Positions 8,012 to 16,992 of a stretch of DNA of 64,000 nt are shown piece by piece (positions within the stretch are counted from its first letter, which is position 1; every line of letters starts with the position of its first letter). The notes beneath the pieces are model-generated. The model made no database searches. It saw nothing but the letters and a program-made list of their open reading frames with translations, and was not told the origin of the DNA. The position numbers and the translations under genes are program-made. Source of the DNA: Bordetella petrii (GTDB lineage: Bacteria > Pseudomonadota > Gammaproteobacteria > Burkholderiales > Burkholderiaceae_B). The stretch covers positions 1,266,787 to 1,330,786 of the forward strand of contig NZ_JAFMZZ010000001.1 of the NCBI RefSeq assembly GCF_017356245.1, in the 5' to 3' direction.

Positions 8012-8941
8012 ATGGGATTTTTCCTGGAAACCCTGTTCGGCGGCCTGATGAGCGGCATGCTGTACGCCCTGATCGGCCTGGGCTTCGTGCTGATCTTCAA
8101 GGCCTCGGGCGTATTCAACTTCGCCCAGGGCGCCATGGTGCTGGTGGCGGCGCTGTCCATGGCGCGCTTTTCCGAATGGATCCCGGCCTGGCTGGGCTTC
8201 GAAAACCTGCTGCTGGCCAATGTGCTGGCGTTCATCGTCAGTGCCGTGCTGATGTTCCTGCTGGCCGTGGCGGTCGAGCGCTTCGTGCTGCGCCACCTGG
8301 TCAACCAGGAAGTCACCACGCTGCTGATGGCCACGCTGGGCATCAGCTACTTTCTTGACGGCCTGGGCCAGATCGCCTTCGGCAGTTCGGTCTACAGCAT
8401 CGACGTGGGCATGCCCAAAGATCCGGCCTTCATCCTGGAATCGATGTTCGAGGGCGGCGTGCTGATCAACCTGGAAGACCTGACCGCCGCCGTGGTGGCC
8501 GCCCTGCTGGTGGCCGCGCTGGCGCTGTTCTTCCAGTACACCAGCACCGGCCGGGCGCTGCGTGCGGTGGCCGACGACCACCAGGCCGCGCAGTCCATCG
8601 GCATTCCGCTCAACCGCATCTGGGTCATCGTCTGGAGCGTGGCGGGGCTGGTGGCGCTGGTGGCCGGCATTATCTGGGGGTCGAAGTTCGGCGTGCAGTT
8701 CACCCTGTCCACCGCCGCCCTGCGCGCGCTGCCGGTGGTGATCCTGGGCGGGCTCACCTCGGTGCCGGGCGCCATCCTGGGCGGCCTGATCATCGGCGTG
8801 GGCGAAAAGCTGTCCGAAGTCTACCTGGGCTCGCTGGTGGGCGGCGGCATCGAAATCTGGTTCGCCTATGTGCTGGCGCTCGTGTTCCTGCTGTTCCGTC
8901 CGCAAGGGCTGTTCGGCGAGAAAATCATCGACCGGGTCTAA
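8012..8941 (+). CDS. Branched-chain-type ABC permease (LivH-like)
   Basis: The 309-residue inner-membrane permease has about eight hydrophobic segments and the LivH-type N-terminus (GLMSGMLYALIGLGFVLIFK). The start at 8012 has AAGGCGG about 8 bases upstream; an upstream in-frame extension from 7889 overlaps the ATPase gene and does not look like the family. Confidence 0.92.
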   Translation: MGFFLETLFGGLMSGMLYALIGLGFVLIFKASGVFNFAQGAMVLVAALSMARFSEWIPAWLGFENLLLANVLAFIVSAVLMFLLAVAVERFVLRHLVNQEVTTLLMATLGISYFLDGLGQIAFGSSVYSIDVGMPKDPAFILESMFEGGVLINLEDLTAAVVAALLVAALALFFQYTSTGRALRAVADDHQAAQSIGIPLNRIWVIVWSVAGLVALVAGIIWGSKFGVQFTLSTAALRALPVVILGGLTSVPGAILGGLIIGVGEKLSEVYLGSLVGGGIEIWFAYVLALVFLLFRPQGLFGEKIIDRV

Positions 8942-8953
8942 GGGAGCCTGACC

Positions 8954-10018
8954 ATGTTCTATCGCGAAAACGGCCAGTTCAAGACCGGCTATCGCGCCGA
9001 CCAGCAGATCTTCCCGATCCGCCAGGACCGCCTGTTCATCGGCCTGCTGCTGGCGGTGGCTTTCGTGGCGGTGCCCCTGCTGGCCAGTGACTACCTGCTG
9101 CGCGCCATCCTCATTCCGTTCCTGATCCTGGCGCTGGCCGCCGTGGGCCTGAACATCCTGGTGGGCTATTGCGGCCAGATCTCGCTGGGCACCGGCGCCT
9201 TCATGGCGGTGGGCGCCTATGCGGCATGGAACTTCGGCGTGCGCTTCCCGGGCATGCCGCTGGTGGTGCAGATTCTGCTGGGCGGCTGCTTCGCCACCCT
9301 GGTGGGCGTGCTGTTCGGCATTCCCAGCCTGCGCATCCGCGGCCTGTACCTGGCCGTGGCCACGCTGGCGGCGCAGTTCTTCGTCGACTGGGCGTTCCTG
9401 CGCATCGCGTTCTTCACCAATTATTCCTCGTCGGGCAGCGTCTCGGTGCCGCCCCTGACGGCATTCGGCCTGCCGGTGCACACCTCGCTGCAGCGCTACC
9501 TGTTCGTGCTGGTGTTCGTGGCGGTGTTCTCGCTGCTGGCCAAGAACCTGGTGCGCGGCGCCATCGGCCGGCAATGGATGGCCATCCGCGACATGGACGT
9601 GGCCGCCGCCGTGATCGGCATCCGCCCCATGTACGCCAAGCTCACCGCGTTCGCGGTCAGCTCGTTCATCGTGGGCGTGGCCGGCGCGCTGTGGGGCTAT
9701 ATCCACCTGGGCTCGTGGGAACCTCTGGCCTTCGACCTGGCCCGCTCGTTCCAGCTGCTGTTCATGGTGATCATCGGCGGGCTGGGCTCCATCATGGGCG
9801 GCTTCTTCGGCGCGGCGTTCATCGTGCTGGTGCCGGTGGCGCTGACCAACGTGCCGCACTGGCTGGGGCTGCCGCTGTCGGTGGACACCGCCGCGCACAT
9901 CGAGCACATGGTGTTCGGCGCCCTGATCGTGTTCTTCCTGATCGCCGAGCCGCACGGGCTGGCCCGCCTGTGGAGCATCGGCAAAGAAAAGCTGCGCATC
10001 TGGCCTTTCCCCCATTGA
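8954..10018 (+). CDS. Branched-chain-type ABC permease (LivM-like)
   Basis: The 354-residue second permease of the importer has the LivM signature stretch NILVGYCGQISLGTGAFMAV and a domain-conserved GLGSIMGGFFGA near the C-terminus. Its start is 12 bases after livH. Several transmembrane helices lie between residues 30 and 330. Confidence 0.92.
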   Translation: MFYRENGQFKTGYRADQQIFPIRQDRLFIGLLLAVAFVAVPLLASDYLLRAILIPFLILALAAVGLNILVGYCGQISLGTGAFMAVGAYAAWNFGVRFPGMPLVVQILLGGCFATLVGVLFGIPSLRIRGLYLAVATLAAQFFVDWAFLRIAFFTNYSSSGSVSVPPLTAFGLPVHTSLQRYLFVLVFVAVFSLLAKNLVRGAIGRQWMAIRDMDVAAAVIGIRPMYAKLTAFAVSSFIVGVAGALWGYIHLGSWEPLAFDLARSFQLLFMVIIGGLGSIMGGFFGAAFIVLVPVALTNVPHWLGLPLSVDTAAHIEHMVFGALIVFFLIAEPHGLARLWSIGKEKLRIWPFPH

Positions 10019-10023
10019 TTCCC

Positions 10024-10056
10024 GGCCGCCATGCCGGCATGAGCGGCATGGCGGCC
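10024..10056 (+). terminator. Perfect 13-bp intercistronic hairpin
   Basis: The arms 10024-10036 and 10044-10056 are perfectly complementary with a 7-base loop, followed by ATTT. It sits between the LivM-like gene and the binding-protein gene. There is little U tract, so partial termination or 3'-end protection of the upstream message is more likely than a full stop. Confidence 0.55.
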
Positions 10057-10125
10057 ATTTCGTCTACCCGGCTCCAGACCGGGCCAATCCCGGTGTCAAT
10101 CACACCAAGCAGGAGGTAAATGGAG

Positions 10126-11457
10126 ATGAAGCGTCTTAACCTGAAGTGGGCAGCGGCCATCGTGGCCGCCACCGGCGCCCTGGCCTCGGCCGCCGCGCCG
10201 GCGCTGGCGGACGAAGAACAATTCGTTCCGCTCTTGGTGTACCGCACCGGCTCGTTCGCGCCGCTGGGCATCCCGTGGGCCGACGGCAAGCTCGACTACC
10301 TGAAACTGGTCAACGCGCGCGACGGCGGCGTCAACGGCGTGAAGATCACGTACGAAGAATGCGAAACCGCCTACGCCACCGACCGCGGCGTGGAATGCTA
10401 CGAACGCCTGAAGTCCAAGGGCGGCGGCGCGTCGGGCTTCGACACCCAATCCACCGGCGTCACCTTCGCGGTGTCCGACAAGGCCATCGTCGACAAGGTC
10501 TCGGTCGAGACCATGGGCTACGGCCTGTCGCAATCGGTGGACGGCACCGTGTTCGAATGGAACTTCCCGCTGCTGGGCACCTACTGGACCGCCGCCGACG
10601 TGATGATCCAGGACATCGCCAAGAAAGAAGGCGGCATCGACAAGCTCAAGGGCAAGAAGATCGCCCTGGTCTACCATGACTCGCCCTACGGCAAGGAACC
10701 GATCCCGCTGCTGCAGAAGCGCGCCGAGCAGGCGGGCTTCGAGCTGCTGCTGTATCCGGTGACCGCGCCCGGCGTCGAGCAGAAATCCACCTGGCTGCAG
10801 ATCCGCCAGTCGCGGCCCAGCTACGTGCTGCTGTGGAGCGCCGGCATCATGACGCCCACCGCCATCCGCCAGGCCCAGGCCAGCGGCTACCCGCGCGACA
10901 AGATGTACGCCATCTGGTGGGCCGGCTCGGAAGGCGACGTCAAAGACCTGGGCACGGTCGCCAAGGGCTACAACACCATCACCATCCACAACAGCGCGGC
11001 GCACGGCAAGGTCTATGACGACCTGAAGAAATACGTGTACGACAAGGGCCAGGGCAGCGATGCCTCGGGCAACACCACGCTGGGCACCATCGCGCACACG
11101 CGCGGCATGATGATCTCGATGCTGCAGGTGGAAGCCATCCGCACCGCGCAGGAAAAGTTCGGCAAGGGCAAGCACATGACGCCGGAACAGGTGCGCTGGG
11201 GCTTCGAGAACCTGAACATCACCCAGGAACGCCTGAACGAGCTGGGCTTCGGCGACATCATGCGGCCGGTCAAGACCTCGTGCAGCAACCACATGGGCGA
11301 CGACTGGGCGCGCATCGCGCAGTGGGACGGCAAGCAGTTCAAGGTGGTGTCCGACTGGTACCAGGCCGACAAGTCGGTAACCGGCCCGCTGGTGAAGGAA
11401 GCCGCGGCCAAGTACGCCAAAGAGAAGAACATCACGCCCCGCAAGTGCGAAGGCTGA
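10126..11457 (+). CDS. Branched-chain-type ABC substrate-binding protein
   Basis: The periplasmic binding protein of the HAAT importer has about 443 residues. The N-terminus MKRLNLKWAAAIVAATGA leads to a signal-peptide cleavage region ending APALA. I prefer ATG 10126 over ATG 10120 because AGGAGG at 10111-10116 is then 9 bases away rather than 3. The mature domain is of the type-I periplasmic fold (LivK-like Peripla_BP_6). It is flanked on both sides by perfect hairpins, which could give it a separate expression level, as binding proteins are usually needed in excess. Confidence 0.9.
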   Translation: MKRLNLKWAAAIVAATGALASAAAPALADEEQFVPLLVYRTGSFAPLGIPWADGKLDYLKLVNARDGGVNGVKITYEECETAYATDRGVECYERLKSKGGGASGFDTQSTGVTFAVSDKAIVDKVSVETMGYGLSQSVDGTVFEWNFPLLGTYWTAADVMIQDIAKKEGGIDKLKGKKIALVYHDSPYGKEPIPLLQKRAEQAGFELLLYPVTAPGVEQKSTWLQIRQSRPSYVLLWSAGIMTPTAIRQAQASGYPRDKMYAIWWAGSEGDVKDLGTVAKGYNTITIHNSAAHGKVYDDLKKYVYDKGQGSDASGNTTLGTIAHTRGMMISMLQVEAIRTAQEKFGKGKHMTPEQVRWGFENLNITQERLNELGFGDIMRPVKTSCSNHMGDDWARIAQWDGKQFKVVSDWYQADKSVTGPLVKEAAAKYAKEKNITPRKCEG

Positions 11458-11465
11458 TGTGAACC

Positions 11466-11494
11466 GGCCGCCGGCGCCGCGCGCGCCGGCGGCC
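11466..11494 (+). terminator. Perfect 12-bp intercistronic hairpin
   Basis: The arms 11466-11477 and 11483-11494 are perfectly complementary with a CGCGC loop. It lies right after the binding-protein gene and before the second ATPase gene. No U tract follows, so message stabilisation or attenuation is more likely than complete termination. Confidence 0.5.
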
Positions 11495-11513
11495 ACCGCG
11501 CGCAGGAACTGCC

Positions 11514-12344
11514 ATGACCGCTGCCACCGCTGTCCAACCCGACCCGATGCTGCTCGATGTGAACGGCATCGAGGTCATCTACAACCACGTCATCCTGGTG
11601 CTCAAGGGCGTGTCGCTGCAAGTGCCCGAGGGCCGCATCGTGGCGCTGCTGGGCGCCAACGGCGCCGGCAAGACCACCACGCTGCGCGCGGTGTCGAACC
11701 TGCTCAAGGGCGAGCGCGGCGACGTTACCAAGGGCTATATCCAGTACCGGGGCCAGCGCATCGAGAAGCTGTCGCCGGCCGAGCTGGTGCGGCGCGGCGT
11801 GGTGCAGGTCATGGAGGGCCGCCATTGCTTCGCCCACCTGACCATCGAAGAAAACCTGCTGACCGGCGCCTACACCCGCGACCTGAACCGCGGCGACACG
11901 GCGGCGGCGCTCGAACGCGTTTACCAGTATTTTCCGCGCCTGAAGCAGCGGCGCAGCAGCCAGGCCGGCTACACGTCGGGCGGCGAACAGCAAATGACCG
12001 CCATCGGCCGGGCGCTGATGGCCAACCCCAACATGATCCTGCTCGACGAACCGTCGATGGGGCTGGCGCCGCAGATCGTCGAGGAAATCTTCGAGATCGT
12101 GCGCGACCTGAACCAGCGCGAGCGGGTCAGCTTTCTGCTCGCCGAGCAGAACACCAACATCGCGCTGCGCTATGCCGACTACGGCTACATCCTGGAAAAC
12201 GGCCGCGTCATGATGGACGGCGCGGCGGCCGACCTGGGGCGCAACGAAGACGTCAAGGAGTTCTACCTGGGCATTTCCAGCGGCGAGCGCAAGAGCTTTC
12301 GCGACAATAAATTCTACCGGCGCCGCAAGCGCTGGCTGGCCTGA
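11514..12344 (+). CDS. Branched-chain-type ABC transporter ATPase (LivF-like)
   Basis: The 276-residue ABC ATPase has Walker A GANGAGKTT (about residue 49), signature TSGGEQQM, Walker B MILLDEPSMGL and a LAEQNTNIAL switch region. It is the LivF-type partner of the ATPase at 7195 and shares its operon, after a hairpin-containing gap of 56 bases. Confidence 0.92.
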   Translation: MTAATAVQPDPMLLDVNGIEVIYNHVILVLKGVSLQVPEGRIVALLGANGAGKTTTLRAVSNLLKGERGDVTKGYIQYRGQRIEKLSPAELVRRGVVQVMEGRHCFAHLTIEENLLTGAYTRDLNRGDTAAALERVYQYFPRLKQRRSSQAGYTSGGEQQMTAIGRALMANPNMILLDEPSMGLAPQIVEEIFEIVRDLNQRERVSFLLAEQNTNIALRYADYGYILENGRVMMDGAAADLGRNEDVKEFYLGISSGERKSFRDNKFYRRRKRWLA

Positions 12345-12394
12345 TTTCCACGGCCCGTATCCCGCCCACCCTGCATCCCGAAGAGTGCGATCTC

Positions 12395-13660
12395 ATGCCT
12401 GCGTTTTTTGATGCACTGGAAACCCGCGCACCCGAGCAGCGCGAACGCGACCTGATGGCGGCGCTGCCCGGCGCCTTGACACGCGCCATGGCGGGCGCCG
12501 AGGCCATCGCCGAGCAGCTGCGCGGCGTCGATCCGCGCGGCGTGGCCTCGCGCCAGGCCCTGGCCGGCCTGCCGGTGCTGCGCAAGCACGAACTGCTGGA
12601 ACGCCAGCAGCGCAGCCGCGCGGGCGCCGGCCCGGCCGGCGCCGCCAAGGCTTTCGGCGGGTTCTCCACCATCGGCTGGGGCCAGGCCCTGCGCGTGTTC
12701 GCCTCGCCCGGCCCCATCTACGAACCCGAGAGCGCGCGCGCCGATTACTGGCGCTTCGCCCGCGCCCTGTATGCGGCCGGCTTCCGGCCCGGCGAGCTGG
12801 CCTACAACTGTTTTTCGTACCATTTCACGCCGGCCGGCTCGATGATGGAAACCGCGGCCCACGCGGTGGGCTGCACGGTGTTTCCGGGCGGCACCGGCCA
12901 GACCGAGCAACAGGTGCGCGCCATTGCCGACCTGGCGCCCAGCGGCTACACGGGCACGCCCAGCTTCCTGAAAATCATCCTGGAAAAGGCCGACGAACTG
13001 GGCGTGCGGCTGCCGTCGCTGCGGCGCGCGCTGGTGTCGGGCGAGGCCTTCCCGCCGTCGCTGCGCGACTGGCTGGCGGCGCGCGGCATCGACGGCTACC
13101 AGGCCTACGGCAGCGCCGACCTGGGCATGATCGCCTTTGAAACCGATGCGCGCGAAGGCCTGGTGGTGGGCGAGGACATCATCCTGGAAATCGTGCGGCC
13201 CGGCACCGGCACGCCGGTGCCCGACGGCGAGGTCGGCGAAGTGGTGGTTACCACGCTGAACCCGGATTACCCGCTGGTGCGCTTCGGCACCGGCGACCTG
13301 TCGGCCATCATGCCGGGCGCGTCGCCCTGCGGCCGCACCAATATCCGCATCAAGGGCTGGATGGGCCGCGCCGACCAGACCACCAAGGTGCGCGGCATGT
13401 TCGTGCACCCGTCGCAGGTGGCCGAGGTGCTGGCGCGCCATCCCGAGATCGGTCGGGCGCGCCTGGTGGTCAGCGGCCAGACCGGCACCGACCGCATGGT
13501 GCTGCAGGTCGAGGCGCGCGAGCATTCCGATGCGCTGGCAGGCCGTATTGCCGAATCGGTGCGCGACATCACCAAGCTGCGCGTGGACGTACAGTGGGCC
13601 GGCACGGGCAGCCTGCCCAACGACGGCAAGGTTATCGACGACGTGCGGTCGTACGAGTAG
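12395..13660 (+). CDS. Phenylacetate-CoA ligase-like AMP-binding protein
   Basis: The 421-residue protein has the overall length and order of PaaK-type ligases: a helical N-terminus, a TPSFLKIILEKADELG stretch and the adenylate-site YGSADLG (about residue 245), then GDLSAIMPG and a small C-terminal domain. The family P-loop (normally of the SSGTTGKPT type) is replaced here by ASPGPIYEPES at about residues 109-119, so classical acyl adenylation is uncertain. It closes the operon that begins with an acyl-CoA synthetase at 5216. An alternative is an adenylate-binding protein with altered chemistry. Confidence 0.75.
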   Translation: MPAFFDALETRAPEQRERDLMAALPGALTRAMAGAEAIAEQLRGVDPRGVASRQALAGLPVLRKHELLERQQRSRAGAGPAGAAKAFGGFSTIGWGQALRVFASPGPIYEPESARADYWRFARALYAAGFRPGELAYNCFSYHFTPAGSMMETAAHAVGCTVFPGGTGQTEQQVRAIADLAPSGYTGTPSFLKIILEKADELGVRLPSLRRALVSGEAFPPSLRDWLAARGIDGYQAYGSADLGMIAFETDAREGLVVGEDIILEIVRPGTGTPVPDGEVGEVVVTTLNPDYPLVRFGTGDLSAIMPGASPCGRTNIRIKGWMGRADQTTKVRGMFVHPSQVAEVLARHPEIGRARLVVSGQTGTDRMVLQVEAREHSDALAGRIAESVRDITKLRVDVQWAGTGSLPNDGKVIDDVRSYE

Positions 13661-13664
13661 CCGG

Positions 13665-13760
13665 CCAGGTGTCAGGCTCCCGGCAGGGTGCCTGACACCG
13701 TGCCGTTGAGACAGTCGCTGCATACTTCGGTGTCTGGCACCTGAGGAGCCAGACACCTGG
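13665..13760. repeat. Intergenic repeat, full copy 1
   Basis: This is a ~95-bp unit of two hairpins: left arms CAGGTGTCAGGCTCC / GGTGCCTGACACC, a spacer GTTGAGACAGTCGCTGCATAC, and right arms GGTGTCTGGCACC / GGAGCCAGACACCTGG. It lies between the convergent ends of the PaaK-like gene and argO. Confidence 0.9.
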
Positions 13761-13767
13761 CCGCGCG

Positions 13768-14403
13768 TCAGCTCAGGCCGCTGCTGGCCAGGCGCACTGC
13801 CAGGGCGGCCATCACGGCGGCGATGATTCCGTCCAGCACGCGCCAGGCGCGCGGGTCGGCGAACCAGGGCGCGAACAGGCGCGAACCTATGCCCAGCACG
13901 GCCAGCCACAGCAGGCTGGCGGTCAGGGCGCCGGCGGCGAAGGCCAGGCGCGCGTTGTCGAAGCTGTGCGCCAGCGAGCCCACCACCATGATGTCCAGCC
14001 AGAAGTGCGGGTTCAGCAGGGTGAAGCCGGCCGCGCCCAGCAGCGCCGCGCGGCGCGAGGGAACGGCATGCTGTGCCGCCCGCAGGCCGCCCTGGGCGCG
14101 CAAGGCGCGGCGTGCCGACTGCAGCGCGTACCACCCCAGGAAGGCCACGCCGAACCACAGGATGGCGTGTGTCAGCCACGGGAACCAGCTGGCCACGGCC
14201 TGCAGGCCCCACACGCTGGCGAAGATGAATACCGCGTCGATGGCCGCGCACAGGGCCAGGATGCTGAGCAGGTGCGCGCGCATCAGCCCCTGCCGCAGGA
14301 TGAACGCGCTTTGCGCGCCCACGACGGCGAACAGCCCCAGGCCGGTGGCGGTGCCACTGGCCCAGGCGGTGAACAGGGCGGGAAATGAAGCGAGCGAGAA
14401 CAT
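13768..14403 (-). CDS. argO: L-arginine/lysine exporter (LysE/ArgO family)
   Basis: The 211-residue inner-membrane exporter of the LysE superfamily has the family's length and pattern of six hydrophobic segments, with GLGLFAVVGAQSAFILRQGL near the N-terminus and LNPHFWLDIMVV in the middle. ATG 14403 is preferred over an upstream in-frame ATG. It is divergent from a LysR regulator of the ArgP/LysG type, the normal arrangement for this exporter and its activator. Confidence 0.88.
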   Translation of the reverse strand: MFSLASFPALFTAWASGTATGLGLFAVVGAQSAFILRQGLMRAHLLSILALCAAIDAVFIFASVWGLQAVASWFPWLTHAILWFGVAFLGWYALQSARRALRAQGGLRAAQHAVPSRRAALLGAAGFTLLNPHFWLDIMVVGSLAHSFDNARLAFAAGALTASLLWLAVLGIGSRLFAPWFADPRAWRVLDGIIAAVMAALAVRLASSGLS

Positions 14404-14484
14404 CCTGAAGCAGTCCGGAAAAAAACGGCGCCGCGGCAAACCGCCGCGGCCAGGAACGCATTCTGGCTTGTCTGGTTGATGAAA

Positions 14485-14521
14485 TACAGCTAATTTTATT
14501 TAACCTGATTAAGTACAGCTA
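14485..14521. promoter_or_regulatory. Candidate ArgP-type operator between argO and argP
   Basis: The octamer TACAGCTA occurs twice (14485-14492 and 14514-14521) in an A/T-rich stretch that stands out from the G/C-rich surroundings, 29 bases apart in the same orientation. It lies in the divergent argO-argP gap directly upstream of argP. Its role as regulator binding site is inferred from position. Confidence 0.45.
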
Positions 14522-14526
14522 AATAT

Positions 14527-15426
14527 ATGAAAATCGACCATGGCAACCTGCGGGCCCTGGCCGCGGTGGTGCGCGAAGGCAGCTTCGAGCGCGCCGCGGC
14601 GGCGCTGAACGTGACGCCGTCGGCCGTGTCGCAGCGGGTGAAGACGCTGGAAGCCCGCATGGGCCGGCTGCTGGTGCAGCGCACGGTGCCGGCCGCCGCC
14701 ACGCCGGACGGGCAGGTGCTGGTGCAGCTGGCCGAACAGACCGCGCTGCTGGAGCACGACGCGCTGGACCGCCTGGGGCTGGAAGGCGACACGCTGCCGC
14801 ATGCCAGCCTGGCGGTGGCGGTGAACCACGACAGCCTGGAAACCTGGTTCATGGACGCCGCCCGGCTGTTCGCCGCCCGCACGCGGGCCACGCTGGACCT
14901 GCAGTCCGAAGACCAGGACCACACCGCCGCGCTGCTGCGCAACGGCTCGGTGCTGGGCGCGGTGACGGCGCTGGCCGATCCGGTGCAGGGCTGCCGCATC
15001 CACGCCCTGGGCAGCATGCGCTATGTGGCCAGCTGCACGCCCGAGTTCCACGCCCGGCACTTCGCCCAGGGAGTCAACGCGCGCACGCTGGCCAGCGCGC
15101 CGGTGCTGGTGTTCAACCGCAAAGATGCGCTGCAGGCGCGCTTCGCACGCAAGGTCATGGGCGGCGCGCCGTGGCAGCCGCCGGTGTGGTGGCTGCCCTC
15201 GTCGCGCGCTTTCGTGCAGGCCACGCTGGACGGCCTGGGCTGGACCATGAACCCCTTGCCGCTGATCAAGCAGGAACTCGATTCCGGGCGCCTGGTGCCG
15301 CTGCGCGCGCGGGCCGCGGAAGACGTGCCGCTCTATTGGCAGCACTGGCGAGTAAACTCGCAGGCTATGGAAGCCTTGACCCAGTCGGTCCTGGCGGCCG
15401 CCGGCAGCCTGGTCCGGCGGCGTTAA
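14527..15426 (+). CDS. argP: LysR-type regulator, ArgP/LysG type
   Basis: The 299-residue LysR-family activator has an N-terminal winged HTH (about residues 1-60; FERAAAALNVTPSAVSQRV) and a periplasmic-binding-like effector domain. Sequence and divergent placement next to argO fit the ArgP/LysG group that senses lysine or arginine and activates the exporter. Confidence 0.87.
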   Translation: MKIDHGNLRALAAVVREGSFERAAAALNVTPSAVSQRVKTLEARMGRLLVQRTVPAAATPDGQVLVQLAEQTALLEHDALDRLGLEGDTLPHASLAVAVNHDSLETWFMDAARLFAARTRATLDLQSEDQDHTAALLRNGSVLGAVTALADPVQGCRIHALGSMRYVASCTPEFHARHFAQGVNARTLASAPVLVFNRKDALQARFARKVMGGAPWQPPVWWLPSSRAFVQATLDGLGWTMNPLPLIKQELDSGRLVPLRARAAEDVPLYWQHWRVNSQAMEALTQSVLAAAGSLVRRR

Positions 15427-15470
15427 CCAGCCGGGCTCGATCGTGGGCCGGCAGCATCGGAGGTGTCCTC

Positions 15471-15959
15471 ATGAAATTCCGTCAATGGGCGCTGGCAGCG
15501 GCGCTGGGCCTGTGCGCCGCCACCTCGGCCTGGGCCGGCGACTACAAGGTCGGCCAGGTCGAGGTCGACGACCTCTGGGTGCGCGCCACGGCGCCGGGCC
15601 AGGCCAACGGCGCCGGCTACATGGAAATCGACAATGGCGCCAAGACGGCCGACCGGCTGCTGTCGGTCTCCTCCAACGCGGCAGAGCGGGTCGAACTGCA
15701 CACGGTGCAAACCGAGAACGGCGTGGCGCGCATGCGCCACCTGCCCGACGGCGTTCCCGTGCCGGCCGACGGCGACGTCAAGTTGGCCCCGGGCGGCTAC
15801 CACGTGATGTTCCTGAAGCTGAAACAGCCTTTCGCCGAAGGCGCCGAAGTGCCGGCCACGCTGAAGTTCGAGAAAGCCGGCGAAGTCGCCGTGAAGTTCA
15901 AGGTCAAGCCCATTGGCCACAATGCCGGCATGCAGCACGGCATGAACATGAAGCACTGA
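15471..15959 (+). CDS. Periplasmic copper chaperone PCu(A)C family
   Basis: The 162-residue protein has a signal peptide (cleavage near AWAGD, about residue 23) and a cupredoxin-like PCu(A)C domain. The copper ligands are visible: HTVQ and the following VARM (H-x10-M) and later YHVMF (H-x-M). A Met/His-rich tail (MQHGMNMKH) may also bind copper. The family delivers Cu(I) to cytochrome oxidase. AGGTG precedes the ATG. Confidence 0.9.
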   Translation: MKFRQWALAAALGLCAATSAWAGDYKVGQVEVDDLWVRATAPGQANGAGYMEIDNGAKTADRLLSVSSNAAERVELHTVQTENGVARMRHLPDGVPVPADGDVKLAPGGYHVMFLKLKQPFAEGAEVPATLKFEKAGEVAVKFKVKPIGHNAGMQHGMNMKH

Positions 15960-15968
15960 GCCATCGCC

Positions 15969-16057
15969 GGGTGTCAGGCTCCGCAGGCGCCTGACACTGT
16001 ACGACCGAGGCAGTCGTGGCACACATCGGTGTCAGGCACCCGCGGAGCCTGACACCC
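15969..16057. repeat. Intergenic repeat, full copy 2 (slightly shortened)
   Basis: Same two-hairpin unit: GGTGTCAGGCTCC / GCGCCTGACAC, a spacer containing GTACGACCGAGGCAGTCGTG, then GGTGTCAGGCACC / GGAGCCTGACACC. It lies between the convergent copper chaperone and yggS genes. Confidence 0.9.
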
Positions 16058-16067
16058 GCCCTTGTCT

Positions 16068-16805
16068 TCAGCCTTGCGCCGTATAGTCCCGCGCCCCGAA
16101 GATGGCGCTGCCCACCCGCACCTCGGTGGCGCCTTCTTCGATGGCGATCTCGAAATCGCCGCTCATGCCCATCGACAGCCGGTCCAGCCGCACGCCGGGA
16201 ATGGCTTCGTCCCGCAGCCGGTCGCGCAGTTCGCGCAGCGCGCGAAAGCAGGCGCGCACGGCTTCGGTGTCGTCGGACTGCACCGCCAGCGTCATCAGCC
16301 CCTGCACCCGCAGCGCCGGGCATTGGTCGGCCACGATGCGCAGGAAGCCGGATACAGCCTGGATGTCCAGGCCCTGCTTGCTGGGCTCGGGCGAGGTCTT
16401 CACCTGCACCAGCACGTCAATCGAGCGGCCCTCGGCCTGCAGCCGGCGCTGCAGCGCATAGGCCAGGTCCAGGCGGTCGAGCGACTGCACTTCGGCGGCA
16501 TCGCGCGCGGCGTCCTTGGCCTTGTTGGTCTGCAGGTGGCCGATCATCACCCATTGGATGCCCAGGTCGGCCAGCGGGCCGGCCTTCTGGCGGATTTCCT
16601 GGGTCTTGTTCTCGCCGAAGCGGCGCAGGCCCAGCGCGGCCGCTTCGCGCACCGCCTGCGGCCCGAACGTCTTGCTGACCGGCAGCAGCGCCACGCTGCC
16701 CGGCGCGCGGCCGGACCGCGCGCAGGCCGCGTCGATGCGCTGCCGCACCCGGGCCACGCGCGCCGCCATGGAGTCGTCGGAACTCATGCTTGTGGGGGAT
16801 TCCAT
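16068..16805 (-). CDS. yggS: YggS family pyridoxal-phosphate homeostasis protein
   Basis: The 245-residue PLP-binding protein has the fold of the alanine racemase N-terminal domain. The PLP lysine is in LLPVSKTFG (about residue 45), and FGENKTQE and WVMIGHLQTNKAK are the classic family blocks. The start is either ATG 16805 or the in-frame ATG 18 bases downstream; no clear ribosome site separates them. It buffers PLP and is not known to have racemase activity. Confidence 0.92.
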   Translation of the reverse strand: MESPTSMSSDDSMAARVARVRQRIDAACARSGRAPGSVALLPVSKTFGPQAVREAAALGLRRFGENKTQEIRQKAGPLADLGIQWVMIGHLQTNKAKDAARDAAEVQSLDRLDLAYALQRRLQAEGRSIDVLVQVKTSPEPSKQGLDIQAVSGFLRIVADQCPALRVQGLMTLAVQSDDTEAVRACFRALRELRDRLRDEAIPGVRLDRLSMGMSGDFEIAIEEGATEVRVGSAIFGARDYTAQG

Positions 16806-16992
16806 ACAAAAACGCCATCATAATCGCCGCCCGCGGGCCCGGCCGGCCACAACCGCCGGCCGCGCGTTGACCGCCCCTGGGGGCAGGCATAGAATCAACT
16901 GGCATTTGCTTATATTTCAAGGTTTTATGCCGTCCCGCGGCCTGGCACCGCGCCGATGCTCTCTTCCCTTCTTGCCGGCTCCGCCTTCCATC

